A stretch of 47,744 nucleotides of DNA from Deltaproteobacteria bacterium (GCA_016208255.1 JACQYK010000097.1:1-47744); one strand, 5' to 3'. Positions 35,740-43,589 are shown, numbered from the stretch's first letter. Made by a program: numbers and translations. The notes: generated by a model from the letters alone, not told the origin.

Positions 35740-36222
35740 ATGGATATTATAAAAGCAAAAAAGAAAGATATACCCGATATCGTTTTTCTGAATTCATTTG
35801 TTCAGAAAATTCATATTGAGAAACATCCGGATATTTTCAAGCCTGTGGGAAATGATGATGACCTTACTAAATTCTTTGATTTTATTATAAGTAAAAAGAC
35901 CAATTGTATTTTAATCGCCTACATAGAAGGTACACCGGTCGGGTACTTATGGGCAGCCTTTGAAAATAAACCCGATACTCCGCTTACTTATGCAAGAAGG
36001 CAGGTTTATATTCACCATGTAGCCGTTCATGAACGGTTCAGACGTCAAAATATTGGGAGCACGCTTTTTAAGGAGATACAAAACCTTGCCAGGCAAAAGG
36101 GTTTTCACAATTTTGCCGTCGATACCTGGGCCTTCAATAAAAATGCGCAAAGATTTTTCGAAAAGCTGGGATTTGAGACTTACAATATTAAAATGTGGCG
36201 AACTGATGAATCGGGCACTTGA
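35740..36222 (+). CDS. GNAT-family N-acetyltransferase
   Basis: 160 residues. The acetyl-CoA binding motif is VHERFRRQNIGSTLFKEI, and the final FEKLGFETYNIKMWR is the usual strand-helix end. HIEKHPDIFKPVGNDDDLTK, near the start, is shared with many small GNATs of mobile regions. AAGGAG lies 8 bases before the ATG. The stop TGA falls within an attC-like site (36218-36275), the classical arrangement of an integron cassette gene. The 110 bases upstream hold an imperfect inverted repeat GGAAC...GTTCC. Substrate unknown. Confidence 0.85.
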   Translation: MDIIKAKKKDIPDIVFLNSFVQKIHIEKHPDIFKPVGNDDDLTKFFDFIISKKTNCILIAYIEGTPVGYLWAAFENKPDTPLTYARRQVYIHHVAVHERFRRQNIGSTLFKEIQNLARQKGFHNFAVDTWAFNKNAQRFFEKLGFETYNIKMWRTDESGT

Positions 36223-36275
36223 CAACAGGGTGAAGGCGACGCGGTAAACTGCGCGCCTCACCCGCAACATTATGC
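36218..36275 (+). other. attC-like recombination site 1
   Basis: Starts at the GNAT stop (CTTGACAAC). The stem GGGTGAaGGCGaCGC pairs with GCGCGCCTCACCC, leaving two unpaired A on one strand, as in integron attC folded sites. It ends CGCAACATTATGC, a degenerate form of the right core (GTTRRRY). Next gene starts 14 bases later. Confidence 0.55.
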
Positions 36276-36288
36276 ACAGGGATAGAAC

Positions 36289-36720
36289 ATGACCGTCAGA
36301 GCCTATCTTGGGGCAAAATACTACGAGGATCACAGGAATAGACGAGACATAGAAATCCTTTCAAACCTTCTCAAGAAAAATGGCATAGAAACTATATGCA
36401 TCGCCAGGGACATCGAGCAATGGGGTAATACACAATTACCTTCAAAGGAATTGATGCAAAGGACTTTTTACGAAATTGAACACTCTGATATTGTTATTCT
36501 GGAGATGTCAGAAAAGGGTGTTGGCCTTGGAATTGAAGCTGGTTATGCTTATGCCAAAGGAAAGACGATTGTTGTTTTGATAAAAGAGGGAAAAGAATTG
36601 AGCAACACCATGCAAGGTGTTGCCAGCATAGTCATCTCATACCGGGATCCCGAAGAAATCAATTTATCAATCAATAATCAATTGATTAAGCAAAACCCTC
36701 AAACTGTGATCTCCGGCTGA
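36289..36720 (+). CDS. Nucleoside 2-deoxyribosyltransferase-like (DNPH1/RCL-type) protein
   Basis: 143 residues. MTVRAYLGAKYYEDHRNRRD is the N-terminal strand and SDIVILEMSEKGVGLGIEAG carries the catalytic Glu in the GxxxExGYAYA motif characteristic of the family. KGKTIVVLIKEG follows. These enzymes break or exchange the N-glycosidic bond of 2'-deoxynucleosides or their 5'-phosphates. It begins just after attC-like site 1, so it is probably a cassette gene. AT-rich. Confidence 0.75.
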   Translation: MTVRAYLGAKYYEDHRNRRDIEILSNLLKKNGIETICIARDIEQWGNTQLPSKELMQRTFYEIEHSDIVILEMSEKGVGLGIEAGYAYAKGKTIVVLIKEGKELSNTMQGVASIVISYRDPEEINLSINNQLIKQNPQTVISG

Positions 36721-36760
36721 TCATGGTGATTGAGGTCAAAGAAAAGAAGTTCGACTATAT

Positions 36761-37107
36761 ATGAATGACAAAGAGATTATGGCGGTAGCCTTCGAGGAAG
36801 CCAACGTGCCGCGTGAAATACCTTACCCCACCCCAGGAGAAATATTACTGGAGGAATTTTTGAAACCGATGGGAATTACCCAGTACCGGCTCGCCAAAGA
36901 AATCGGGGTGCCTCAACGACGCATCGGTGAGATCATAGCCGGCAAGCGGTCCGTGACCCCGGATACCGGCTTGCGCCTTTCTCGCTTTTTCGGCACCAGC
37001 GACGGTTTTGGGTCGGATTGCAAACCGATTACGATACGGCGCGAGCCAAAGACGCCTTGTCTGATGTTTTGTCGCGCATTCATCGTTTCGAGCCCGTTCA
37101 TGTTTAG
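36761..37107 (+). pseudogene. HigA-type XRE antitoxin with a foreign 5' end and a one-base deletion
   Basis: The HigA core is [20 protein letters not shown] followed by [20 protein letters not shown], a helix-turn-helix. At about 37009 the run in GGTTTTGGGTCGG lacks one T: restoring it gives [20 protein letters not shown] and a normal end near 37107, whereas as printed the frame runs on to 37120. The first 15 codons ([15 protein letters not shown]) are not HigA but match the TadA fragments at 37206 and 37500, so the gene start is chimeric. No HigB toxin is adjacent. Confidence 0.75.
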
Positions 37108-37205
37108 CCGAGTGGCCTGACCTATCATTCCACTAGACCCATACCAGTGCCCCATTCGGCAAAGAGACTTATTAGAGGCAAAAGATCGGATAAGGCTAAC
37201 TATTT

Positions 37206-37397
37206 ATGACTGACAGCGAAATTATGGCTGTAGCCTTCGAGGAAGCCAACGCGGCCTACCAGAGAGGTGAGTGCCCTGTAGGAGCCGCTATTGCCAGAGA
37301 TGGAGATATTATAGCCTACGCAGGGAACCGGGAAATTGAGTTGAAAGACCCTATGGCTCATGCAGAGATACTGGTCTTGAGAGAAGCTGGTCAATAA
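37206..37397 (+). pseudogene. Truncated tRNA adenosine deaminase/cytidine deaminase-like (TadA) head
   Basis: 63 codons: [20 protein letters not shown], then GECPVGAAIARDGDIIAYAG, ending MAHAEILVLREAGQ and a stop. The HAE zinc/proton-shuttle motif is present but the PCxxC half of the active site is gone. The break coincides with the start of an inverted second copy (37394-37500). Not expected to be active. Confidence 0.75.
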
Positions 37398-37500
37398 TAT
37401 CCCCATTTCTGACGATAGCTGCCCCTACCGGACATTCACCCCGCTGGTATGCTGCCTTGGCTTCGTCGAAGGCTATAGCCATGATCTCTATGTCATTCAT
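37394..37500 (-). pseudogene. Inverted second TadA head fragment
   Basis: Read on the minus strand from ATG 37500: MNDIEIMAIAFDEAKAAYQR, then GECPVGAAIVRNGDII, where it runs into the back of the plus-strand copy. It differs from the plus-strand copy at roughly one base in five, so it is not a recent duplicate. Confidence 0.7.
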
Positions 37501-37539
37501 ATATGGTCGGAAGAAACATTCAGCCAGTCTCGAATCGTT

Positions 37540-37638
37540 ATGGAGGGTCCTATTATGTCAGACGAATGCAGGGGGCTCTTCATTCGGTGGGTTAAAGAAA
37601 CAGGGCGTGACTTTATTTTGGAGGGTGAAGACCTCTAA
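37540..37638 (+). CDS. Short ORF ending inside attC-like site 2
   Basis: 32 codons (MEGPIMSDECRGLFIRWVKE and on to LEGEDL), or 27 from a second ATG at 37555. The stop TAA lies inside the left core of the attC-like site at 37633. Probably the 3' end or the whole of a small cassette gene. Not recognised. Confidence 0.4.
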   Translation: MEGPIMSDECRGLFIRWVKETGRDFILEGEDL

Positions 37639-37692
37639 CAAGACGGATGCAGGCGACACGTTTTCAACCGCACCTGATCCGCGACGTTGACC
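37633..37692 (+). other. attC-like recombination site 2
   Basis: Left core CTCTAAC (containing the upstream stop), stem CGGATgCAGG pairing with CCTGATCCG and leaving an extrahelical G, loop ACACGTTTTCAACC, right core GACGTTGACC. The unpaired G inside GATGCAG/CTGATC is a hallmark of attC sites. The next gene's GGAGGGG and ATG follow within 20 bases. Confidence 0.65.
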
Positions 37693-37710
37693 GGAGGGGA
37701 GTTAAAAGCG

Positions 37711-38547
37711 ATGCAGTCGCAGCCTCTTGGGATGTATGCCTGGTTTGGATATCGTCTGCCACTTGAACAGCGCCTAAAGCTTATTGCTCAAGCAGGTTTC
37801 TCAACAACCTGCTTATGGTTCGGTGAAGATGAGGAGCTTTTTGCGGCGAAGACGGCCGACAAGATGCCGCCTTTGGCCCGGGAGACAGGGCTTTCTGTGG
37901 ACAACATCCACGCACCGTTCGAGGAATGCAACGGCCTCTGGTCGGACTCCAGGATGGCAGTGGCCGCGGCACTCGATCCGTATTTCCGGGCGTTAGAATA
38001 CTGCCGAAAGCATGACATTCCCATTCTCGTTGTTCACGTTGGCAAGGGGTCCAGTCCTCCACCACCCACCCAAACCGGGTTGCAGGCTTTGGAAGGACTT
38101 GTTGCGCGGGCCGAGAAGCTCGGGGTTGTGCTCGCAATCGAAAACACTCGGAGCCCGCATCATGCTGACTTCGTGCTCTCCGGCATCCAATCGGACCATC
38201 TCGGCCTCTGCTACGATTCGTCCCACGATTTTATCAGCGGCCATTCTCCATGTGAACTCCTCCGGAAATGGGGGGACCGCCTCTTGACAACACACCTCTC
38301 GGACAATAACGGAAGAAATGACGACCATTACCTCCCGGGAGATGGTTGCATTGACTGGGAGTTGGTTCGTGATGCGTTTCCTGGAGACCGGTATTCGGGG
38401 TCGATCATGCTGGAAGTGGTTCCACAAAACTTCGAGCATATACCGGCGGAGCAGTTTGTCTGCACTGCCTTCAAGAGAGCATCGGAAATGCGGGAGAAAC
38501 TCGGCCAACAATCGTTCGGAGGGAACGAGGACAGGCAGAGCACCTGA
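37711..38547 (+). CDS. Sugar phosphate isomerase/epimerase-like TIM-barrel protein
   Basis: 278 residues of the xylose isomerase-like/AP endonuclease family 2 fold. Motifs: LIAQAGFSTTCLWFGEDEEL, LSVDNIHAPFEECNG, ILVVHVGKGSS, VLAIENTRSPHHADFV, LGLCYDSSHDFISGH, TTHLSDNNGRNDDHYLPGDG and GSIMLEVVP. The Glu, Asp, His and Glu metal ligands of the family are present (AIENT, YDSSH, THLSD, LEVV). The exact sugar or polyol substrate is unknown. GC-richer than its neighbours. It begins directly after attC-like site 2, so it was probably acquired as a cassette. Confidence 0.8.
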   Translation: MQSQPLGMYAWFGYRLPLEQRLKLIAQAGFSTTCLWFGEDEELFAAKTADKMPPLARETGLSVDNIHAPFEECNGLWSDSRMAVAAALDPYFRALEYCRKHDIPILVVHVGKGSSPPPPTQTGLQALEGLVARAEKLGVVLAIENTRSPHHADFVLSGIQSDHLGLCYDSSHDFISGHSPCELLRKWGDRLLTTHLSDNNGRNDDHYLPGDGCIDWELVRDAFPGDRYSGSIMLEVVPQNFEHIPAEQFVCTAFKRASEMREKLGQQSFGGNEDRQST

Positions 38548-38931
38548 GTCCTTCTCGTTTAACACGAAAATAACCCTGGATTAATCTCAAGGCTTGTTTG
38601 TTCTCCGTCATGCCGGACTCGATCCGGCATCCAGGACTTTGAGGCTTATTGAACAACCTGGATTCCGGCTTTCGCCGGAATAACGACCTAACTCACTGGT
38701 CTCGCAACATTTTCATGTTTCGCGGTGCCTCAACGAGGCATGATGGTTTAGTGAGTAAATGTTTAGGAGTGAGTAAATCGGGCATCCGATGGAAGACATG
38801 GTTAACCACTAAGGGATTGAGAAAATCTCTTTCAAACTGAAGGAACTTATTGATTTTTTGAGATCATTTGCCGTGTCCGATGACCCATTAAAACGGATAG
38901 CAGTAAGATTATTGCGGGGTAGCCTGTTGAA
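38548..38931. other. Intergenic region with REP hairpins and a gene tail
   Basis: Contains two REP-type hairpins, ATGCCGGA-ctcga-TCCGGCAT near 38610 and GATTCCGGC-ttt-CGCCGGAATA near 38660, and GCCTC-aac-GAGGC near 38730. From about 38810 an open frame without a start (KLKELIDFLRSFAVSDDPLK) runs to a TGA overlapping the next ATG by four bases; it may be the tail of a lost gene. Confidence 0.45.
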
Positions 38932-39540
38932 ATGAGAAAATTACCGGAAGTGATACTTTTTGATTTGGGCGGGGTCCTGGTCGATTGGGATGGGATCGAA
39001 CCTTTGAAGAAATTGTCGGAGGGCAGGTTAACCACGGAGATGGCTCGCCGCTTTTGGCTGGAATCACCCTGGGTCAATAAATTTGAAACCGGCCGGTGCA
39101 GGCCTCACGAGTTTGCTGTCGGGGTTATTGAGGAACTGAACCTTTCCCTTGAGCCCGATGAGTTTTTAGAGCAATTTGTGTCCTGGGACCGGGGATTACT
39201 TCCAGGCGCTCTGGAACTCTTAAAAGGATTACGTTCTCGATTCCTGCTTGTCTGCCTCAGTAATAATAACGAACTCCATTGGACCCCACTTCGGGACATG
39301 GCCGGATTGGACCAGATGTTCGATTATTGCTTTATTTCCCATGAGATTGGAGTTATGAAACCGAACGAAGAAGCATTCCTATATGTGCTGAAAAAGATCG
39401 GGAAAGAAGCAGAAGAAATTTTATTTTTCGATGACAATCAGGAATGCATCGAGACGGCCAGCAGACTGGGCTTGTCCGCATTCTGTGTTTCCGGAGTAGC
39501 GGGTATGGAATCTGTTCTCCAGAACCTGGGAATGAAATGA
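38932..39540 (+). CDS. HAD-superfamily hydrolase
   Basis: 202 residues. Motif I is VILFDLGGVLVDWDG with nucleophile and acid/base Asp (DLGG variant, as in the YihX/HAD-IA v3 group). CLSNNNELHW is motif II, IGVMKPNEEAFLYVL carries the Lys, and ILFFDDNQECIETA the acidic motif IV. A helical cap lies between residues about 20 and 100. These enzymes dephosphorylate small sugar phosphates or cleave C-halogen bonds. Its stop overlaps the next ATG by four bases, implying coupling with the RNA ligase-like fragment. Confidence 0.85.
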   Translation: MRKLPEVILFDLGGVLVDWDGIEPLKKLSEGRLTTEMARRFWLESPWVNKFETGRCRPHEFAVGVIEELNLSLEPDEFLEQFVSWDRGLLPGALELLKGLRSRFLLVCLSNNNELHWTPLRDMAGLDQMFDYCFISHEIGVMKPNEEAFLYVLKKIGKEAEEILFFDDNQECIETASRLGLSAFCVSGVAGMESVLQNLGMK

Positions 39541-39797
39541 CCGAACTTGCCATCATCGCGTATCCAAGACTCGATGATGCCGATCGCGCTTGGATCGAAT
39601 CGATTCGAGCCCGGCACGATCCACAGGTATCTCGGATCGAAGCTCACTTTACGCTCGTGTTTCCCGTGGACGTACTTCCAGCACCTGTCGCGGCGCACAC
39701 CTCAATGGTGGTCAAGGTAGTCCGACCGATATCATTCGCGATACGTCGTGCTGTGACGATCTACAATGCTGTAAACGGCGATTTGTCGCCAAGTTAG
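39537..39797 (+). pseudogene. Truncated 2'-5' RNA ligase/cyclic phosphodiesterase-family protein
   Basis: 86 codons. MTELAIIAYPRLDDADRAWI and SRIEAHFTLVFPVD give the first HxT motif (HFT). FAIRRAVTIYNAVNGD follows where family proteins continue for another 80 or so residues and a second HxT; here the frame changes and stops. 2H phosphoesterases need both motifs, so this is a broken gene. It overlaps the HAD gene by ATGA. Confidence 0.6.
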
Positions 39798-39833
39798 GAG
39801 ACATCTTGAAAATACTGGGGTGATATCACTACC

Positions 39834-39877
39834 GCAAACAAAGCGATGTCCAACCAAACTTTCCGCTTATACGTTAT
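39834..39877 (+). other. Possible degenerate attC-like site 3
   Basis: AACAAAGCG at the left pairs with CGCTTATACGTT at the right (AAGCG with CGCTT, AAC with GTT), a loop of about 18 bases between. Weaker than sites 1 and 2, with no long stem. Confidence 0.3.
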
Positions 39878-39935
39878 CAATGACCATATAGCTTATAAAC
39901 CCTACAGGGATCACCCGATGACTTTATCGGTGCGT

Positions 39936-39965
39936 ATTCCGAAAAAGTCATGACTTTTTCGGAAT
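39936..39965. promoter_or_regulatory. 30-bp perfect palindrome upstream of the DUF4143 ATPase
   Basis: Two 15-base arms, ATTCCGAAAAAGTCA and its exact complement TGACTTTTTCGGAAT, meet without a spacer 20 bases before the ATG at 39985. A third, partial half-site (TGACTTTATCGG) lies at 39919-39930. This suits a dimeric or multimeric operator, probably for autoregulation; it could also be a hairpin in the mRNA leader. Confidence 0.65.
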
Positions 39966-39984
39966 GTGGTCTAAAATAGTCGCC

Positions 39985-41151
39985 ATGAAACGATACTTAG
40001 AAGAATATATTCAGAAGGATCTGAAGAAAAAGATCGTCCTCCTTACCGGCCCAAGACAGACAGGGAAAACCACCCTGGCAAAAATGCTTAAGGAAAGCTT
40101 TGACTATTTTAATTATGACAATGCCGAGCATCGTCTGAGCCTGATCGAGAAATCTTGGGATCGATCCAAAGACCTGGTTATTTTTGATGAACTCCATAAA
40201 TTAAAGAACTGGAAATCATGGCTCAAGGGCATCCATGATACGGAAAAGATCCCCCCTTCCATCATCGTGACCGGCAGCGCAAAGCTTGATGCCTATAAAA
40301 AAGTCGGCGACTCTCTGGCCGGAAGGTTTTTTCAATTCAGACTTCATCCCCTTGACCTGAAGGAAATTAAACAAATTCTTAATCCGGAAAAACTGGAGGA
40401 CGAACTCGATAAATTGTTAAAAATAGGTGGATTTCCGGAACCTTACCTTGAAGGGGACGAAACTTTTTATAACCGCTGGAAAAGGAGCCATCTGGATATC
40501 ATTTTAAAACAAGATCTGATTGATCTTGAAAATGTTAAGCAGATCACCTCCATGGAAACCTTGATTCAATTACTGAAAAAAAGGGTGGGAAGCCCAATAT
40601 CATACAGCGCCCTGGCCGGGGACCTTCAATGTTCGGATAAGACAATCAAGAGATGGCTGACCATCTTGGAATCCCTGTATGTGGTCTTCAGGGTTCCCCC
40701 TTATCATAAGAACATTTCCCGGGCTATTCTCAAATCACCTAAATATTATTTTTATGATACCGGCCAGGTCGTGGGAGATCCCGGAGCAAAATTGGAAAAT
40801 CTTGTGGCCTGTTCCTTGCTGAAAGAGATACATTTCCGGGAAGACTGTCTGGGTGAGCAGTGGAATCTGTTTTATTTAAGAAACAAGGATGGAAGGGAAA
40901 TAGATTTCCTGATAACCCATAAAGAACTACCGGCACTCATGATCGAAGTCAAATGGAAGGATTCGGACAGAAGCCCGAACTTTTCTTTCTTTGGAAAGCA
41001 TTTTGACGAGGTCGGGAAGATACAGGTGGTCAAGGAATTAGATAGAGAAAAGACCTATCCGGACGGCACACAAATCCGAACAGCCCAAAACTGGTTATCG
41101 GAAGTTGTTCTCCTTAAAAATAAGCAAGTTGGAAAGCGCATGGCCGGATGA
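39985..41151 (+). CDS. AAA-family ATPase with C-terminal DUF4143 domain
   Basis: 388 residues. Walker A is LLTGPRQTGKTTLAKML and Walker B DLVIFDELHKLKNWKSWLKG. The sensor region is SIIVTGSAKLDAYKK and the FQFRLHPLDLKEI motif is typical. A winged-helix-like middle (ISYSALAGDLQCSDKTIKRW) and a DUF4143 end (KYYFYDTGQVVGDP, FYLRNKDGREIDFLI, with a nuclease-like Asp/Glu...EVKWK) follow. Function of these stand-alone ATPases is unknown; DNA binding is plausible. The palindrome upstream suggests self-control. Start chosen after the palindrome; an ATG at 39964 would lie inside it. Confidence 0.88.
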   Translation: MKRYLEEYIQKDLKKKIVLLTGPRQTGKTTLAKMLKESFDYFNYDNAEHRLSLIEKSWDRSKDLVIFDELHKLKNWKSWLKGIHDTEKIPPSIIVTGSAKLDAYKKVGDSLAGRFFQFRLHPLDLKEIKQILNPEKLEDELDKLLKIGGFPEPYLEGDETFYNRWKRSHLDIILKQDLIDLENVKQITSMETLIQLLKKRVGSPISYSALAGDLQCSDKTIKRWLTILESLYVVFRVPPYHKNISRAILKSPKYYFYDTGQVVGDPGAKLENLVACSLLKEIHFREDCLGEQWNLFYLRNKDGREIDFLITHKELPALMIEVKWKDSDRSPNFSFFGKHFDEVGKIQVVKELDREKTYPDGTQIRTAQNWLSEVVLLKNKQVGKRMAG

Positions 41152-41250
41152 ACATTCCTCGCTTCAGACGGGTGATCTGAGGACAAATTATAGGTATAAA
41201 TCTACCGGGTTTATAATGTTCGGCATTGCGTTCCCTGAAATGAGACGGCA

Positions 41251-42045
41251 ATGAATGACGGGGCAGAGAAAAAATCGGTTGACTATAACAAGGTAAGCCG
41301 GGTTTATGATACCAGCAGGATTGCCAATGCCGAAACGACTGAGAAACTGACCCGATTGCTTCGGATCTCAAACAACTCTATTGTTCTCGATATGGGATGC
41401 GGTACCGGAAATTACACCTTCGCCTTGGGAAGAGTGGCGAAATCCATTGTTGGGATTGACTTATCTATAGGGATGCTTGAGCAAGCCCATGGAAAGCGTG
41501 CCAACCTATCACTCACCTGCGGCGATATTACTAATCTTCCACTTTCTTCAGAGGCTTTTGACGGGGCCTTTGCCATTCAGGTGCTTCACCACATTAGAGA
41601 AAAAGAGCTTTTTTTGACTGAGGCCTATCGGGTGCTTCGAAGAGGAGCATCTATAGCCATACAGGTCTGTTCTCATAAACAACTGCGGACCTTCTGGTTT
41701 TATCATTTTTTTCCAAAGGGACTTGATCTGGACCTTGGCCGTATGCCGGACTCCCAAGAAATCGCCGCACTTCTCGAAAAAGCAGGCTTTTCGGGGGTTG
41801 GCCTTGAGATATGCTTTACGGACGTTGTGGTAGCTGATGAGACACCCAAGCAGTATCTTGATAAACGGTATCGGGACAGCATCTCCACTTTTGCCTTTCT
41901 TTCGGATGAGGAAATTGAATCCGGTTGCCGTCGTATTCGTGAGGATATTATGACGGGAAAGGCTAAAGACATTGTCCAGAAATCCGAGTACGAAGTAGCC
42001 AATCGAATTGGCGGAACCAGCCTTATTTATGGACAAAAAAAATAA
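41251..42045 (+). CDS. Class I SAM-dependent methyltransferase
   Basis: 264 residues of the UbiE/COQ5-like group. VDYNKVSRVYDTSRIANAET leads in, motif I is IVLDMGCGTGNYTFALG, then IVGIDLSIGMLEQAHGK, motif II region GAFAIQVLHHI and strand 5 YRVLRRGASIAIQVCS. The C-terminal part (YLDKRYRDSISTFAFLSDEE) is variable. It resembles the truncated copy at 9579, which ends at motif I. The acceptor is unknown. The 5' side lacks a clear Shine-Dalgarno. 42046-42305 downstream has an open stretch (from 42064) without a proper start that I do not call a gene. Confidence 0.85.
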   Translation: MNDGAEKKSVDYNKVSRVYDTSRIANAETTEKLTRLLRISNNSIVLDMGCGTGNYTFALGRVAKSIVGIDLSIGMLEQAHGKRANLSLTCGDITNLPLSSEAFDGAFAIQVLHHIREKELFLTEAYRVLRRGASIAIQVCSHKQLRTFWFYHFFPKGLDLDLGRMPDSQEIAALLEKAGFSGVGLEICFTDVVVADETPKQYLDKRYRDSISTFAFLSDEEIESGCRRIREDIMTGKAKDIVQKSEYEVANRIGGTSLIYGQKK

Positions 42046-42305
42046 TCAAGGAACAGAGAAAAGTTGGAAGAGAATATAACTTCTGCACTGCCTCACTATG
42101 AAGTGGAAATACGATGTCATTTCAAGGACCATTCTGAGGTCTATGAATTAGGCAGAGGGATTGCAGGAAGGGTGGTCTAAACCTCCCGATGGACATCACA
42201 CAAACCTCAATAATGACAAGTAAATAGACCCTCCTGACTTTTCGTCCCATATCAGGGCAATCAATATGTTGCCTTAACTGCCCCCCGTTAATCCCAAAAA
42301 TATTC

Positions 42306-42334
42306 TTGACACAATTTTCTTGTTATATTATTTT
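42306..42334 (+). promoter_or_regulatory. Promoter placing transcription start at the antitoxin ATG
   Basis: TTGACA (42306-42311), 17-base spacer, TATTTT (42329-42334). Transcription from it would start within a few bases of the ATG at 42341, and no Shine-Dalgarno precedes that ATG, which suggests a leaderless message. Confidence 0.45.
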
Positions 42335-42340
42335 CGTGTA

Positions 42341-42571
42341 ATGAAAAACGTAACGATTACCATTGATGAAAAAGTCGCCCGCTGGGCCCGTATCCGGGCC
42401 GCTGAACGGGATACCAGCCTTTCTCGTCTGGTTGGGGAATTGCTTCGGGAAAAAATGATACAAGAGGAAGGCTACCAGGAGGCTATGGAACAATACCTTT
42501 CAACCTCCCCTCTCCCTTTAAAAAAAGGAAAGAGCAAATACCCCAACCGAAAAGAGTTGTATGCCCGTTAA
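42341..42571 (+). CDS. VapB-like ribbon-helix-helix antitoxin
   Basis: 76 residues. MKNVTITIDEKVARWARIRA and AERDTSLSRLVGELLREKM match the RHH strand-helix-helix of VapB-type antitoxins, and the C-terminus (QEAMEQYLSTSP) contacts the toxin. It overlaps the PIN toxin start by 11 bases. There is no ribosome binding site upstream of the ATG. Confidence 0.8.
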   Translation: MKNVTITIDEKVARWARIRAAERDTSLSRLVGELLREKMIQEEGYQEAMEQYLSTSPLPLKKGKSKYPNRKELYAR

Positions 42572-43028
42572 TTGCTTCGTTGACACCAACCTACTGGTAT
42601 ATACCCGAGATTCCTCCGAACCGCTCAAACAACAACAAGCCTTGGAATGGATGGCCCATCTTTGGTCCAGCCGGACCGGACGTCTTAGCTTCCAAGTATT
42701 GCAGGAGTTTTATATTACCGTAACCGAAAAACTTCGCCCGGGGATGAATATCAAGGCTGCTCGACAAGATGTTCGGATGTTCATGGTTTGGAAACCCATT
42801 CCGGTGGATATAGGTGTTGTGGAAAGGGCCTGGTCTATTCAAGATCGCTATCGGATTTCCTGGTGGGATGCCTTGATCGTATCAGCAGCCCAGATGGCCG
42901 ATTGCCAATATCTTTTAACCGAGGATCTGCAGAATGGACAGAAATTCGGAAGGTTGCAAACGGTTAATCCCTTTCTTACCCATCCGGAATCACTTAAAAA
43001 TTACCTTCCCCCTGAAGGACTACCTTAA
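42561..43028 (+). CDS. vapC: VapC-like PIN-domain toxin
   Basis: 155 residues. The PIN acidic residues are seen in CFVDTNLLVYTRD (Asp8), LQEFYITVT (Glu), WWDALIVSAA (Asp) and LLTEDLQNGQ (Glu/Asp), matching the Mg-dependent RNase active site. VapC toxins cleave tRNA or rRNA when not held by the antitoxin. Overlap with the upstream antitoxin is typical. 43029-43294 downstream is non-coding apart from the leader of the next fragment. Confidence 0.88.
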   Translation: MPVNCFVDTNLLVYTRDSSEPLKQQQALEWMAHLWSSRTGRLSFQVLQEFYITVTEKLRPGMNIKAARQDVRMFMVWKPIPVDIGVVERAWSIQDRYRISWWDALIVSAAQMADCQYLLTEDLQNGQKFGRLQTVNPFLTHPESLKNYLPPEGLP

Positions 43029-43294
43029 ATTGGCATGGGGTAACACAACCTGGAGGTGAAACACAGGCCCTGCTCATCCGATATTTTTTGGAGCGGAATC
43101 TTTATCTCTCGGCAATAGTGTTTTGCTGAGAAGGTTCTTTTTTGGGGTACTCTCTTTGTGTGTCAATGCCTTTTTCACCCCTCATCTTTTATGTTAATCC
43201 CAGAGTTTTTAGTCCCTTCAAATGGTTGATCCAATGCCGAAAAGAGACCCAATACCGAATACCTGCATCGATTTCCTGCCTGAATGGAGGCTAA

Positions 43295-43507
43295 ATGACC
43301 CACTTAAGTGTAAATGTGAATAAGATAGCCCTGTTGAGAAATTCCAGGGGACGTGGTTTTCCCAATGTGTTTTGGGGTCAACAATGTGTTTTGGAGTCAA
43401 TTCTTTTAAATTGTCAAATCATTCAAGGTGGCAGATTGGCCGGAATCAAAATTGGAAAAATCTTCAATGTGGATTTTAAAACTGTAATCAAAGCAGAAAG
43501 CAATTGA
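43295..43507 (+). pseudogene. Truncated pyridoxine 5'-phosphate synthase (PdxJ) head
   Basis: The first 25 codons, MTHLSVNVNKIALLRNSRGR and GFPNV, match the start of PdxJ (VNVNKIALLRNSRG), which makes pyridoxine 5'-phosphate. GGAGG lies 5 bases before the ATG, so the original 5' end is intact. After residue 25 the frame runs into unrelated repeat-like sequence and stops at 43507. Confidence 0.65.
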
Positions 43508-43589
43508 CAAGGGGATTAGGAAAAGATCAAAATTTAAGACGGAGCTGAACGAATTGAAGTCAAATTGTCAATTTGAAAGAATTGACCCC
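43393..43589. repeat. Inverted-repeat-bounded segment next to the PdxJ fragment
   Basis: The left arm begins GGAGTCAATTCTTTTAAATT and the right arm is its near-complement TTGTCAATTTGAAAGAATTG followed by ACCCC. The 25-base arms match at 22 positions, about 150 bases apart. No transposase inside. It may be a MITE-like insertion that cut the PdxJ gene. Confidence 0.6.

Noticed and set aside
37993..38565. 190-codon minus-strand frame
   Set aside because: Antisense to the sugar isomerase gene, which has clear motifs and a ribosome binding site on the plus strand.
42064..42180. Open stretch of 38 codons after the methyltransferase
   Set aside because: No ATG or ribosome binding site at its start and no family recognised.
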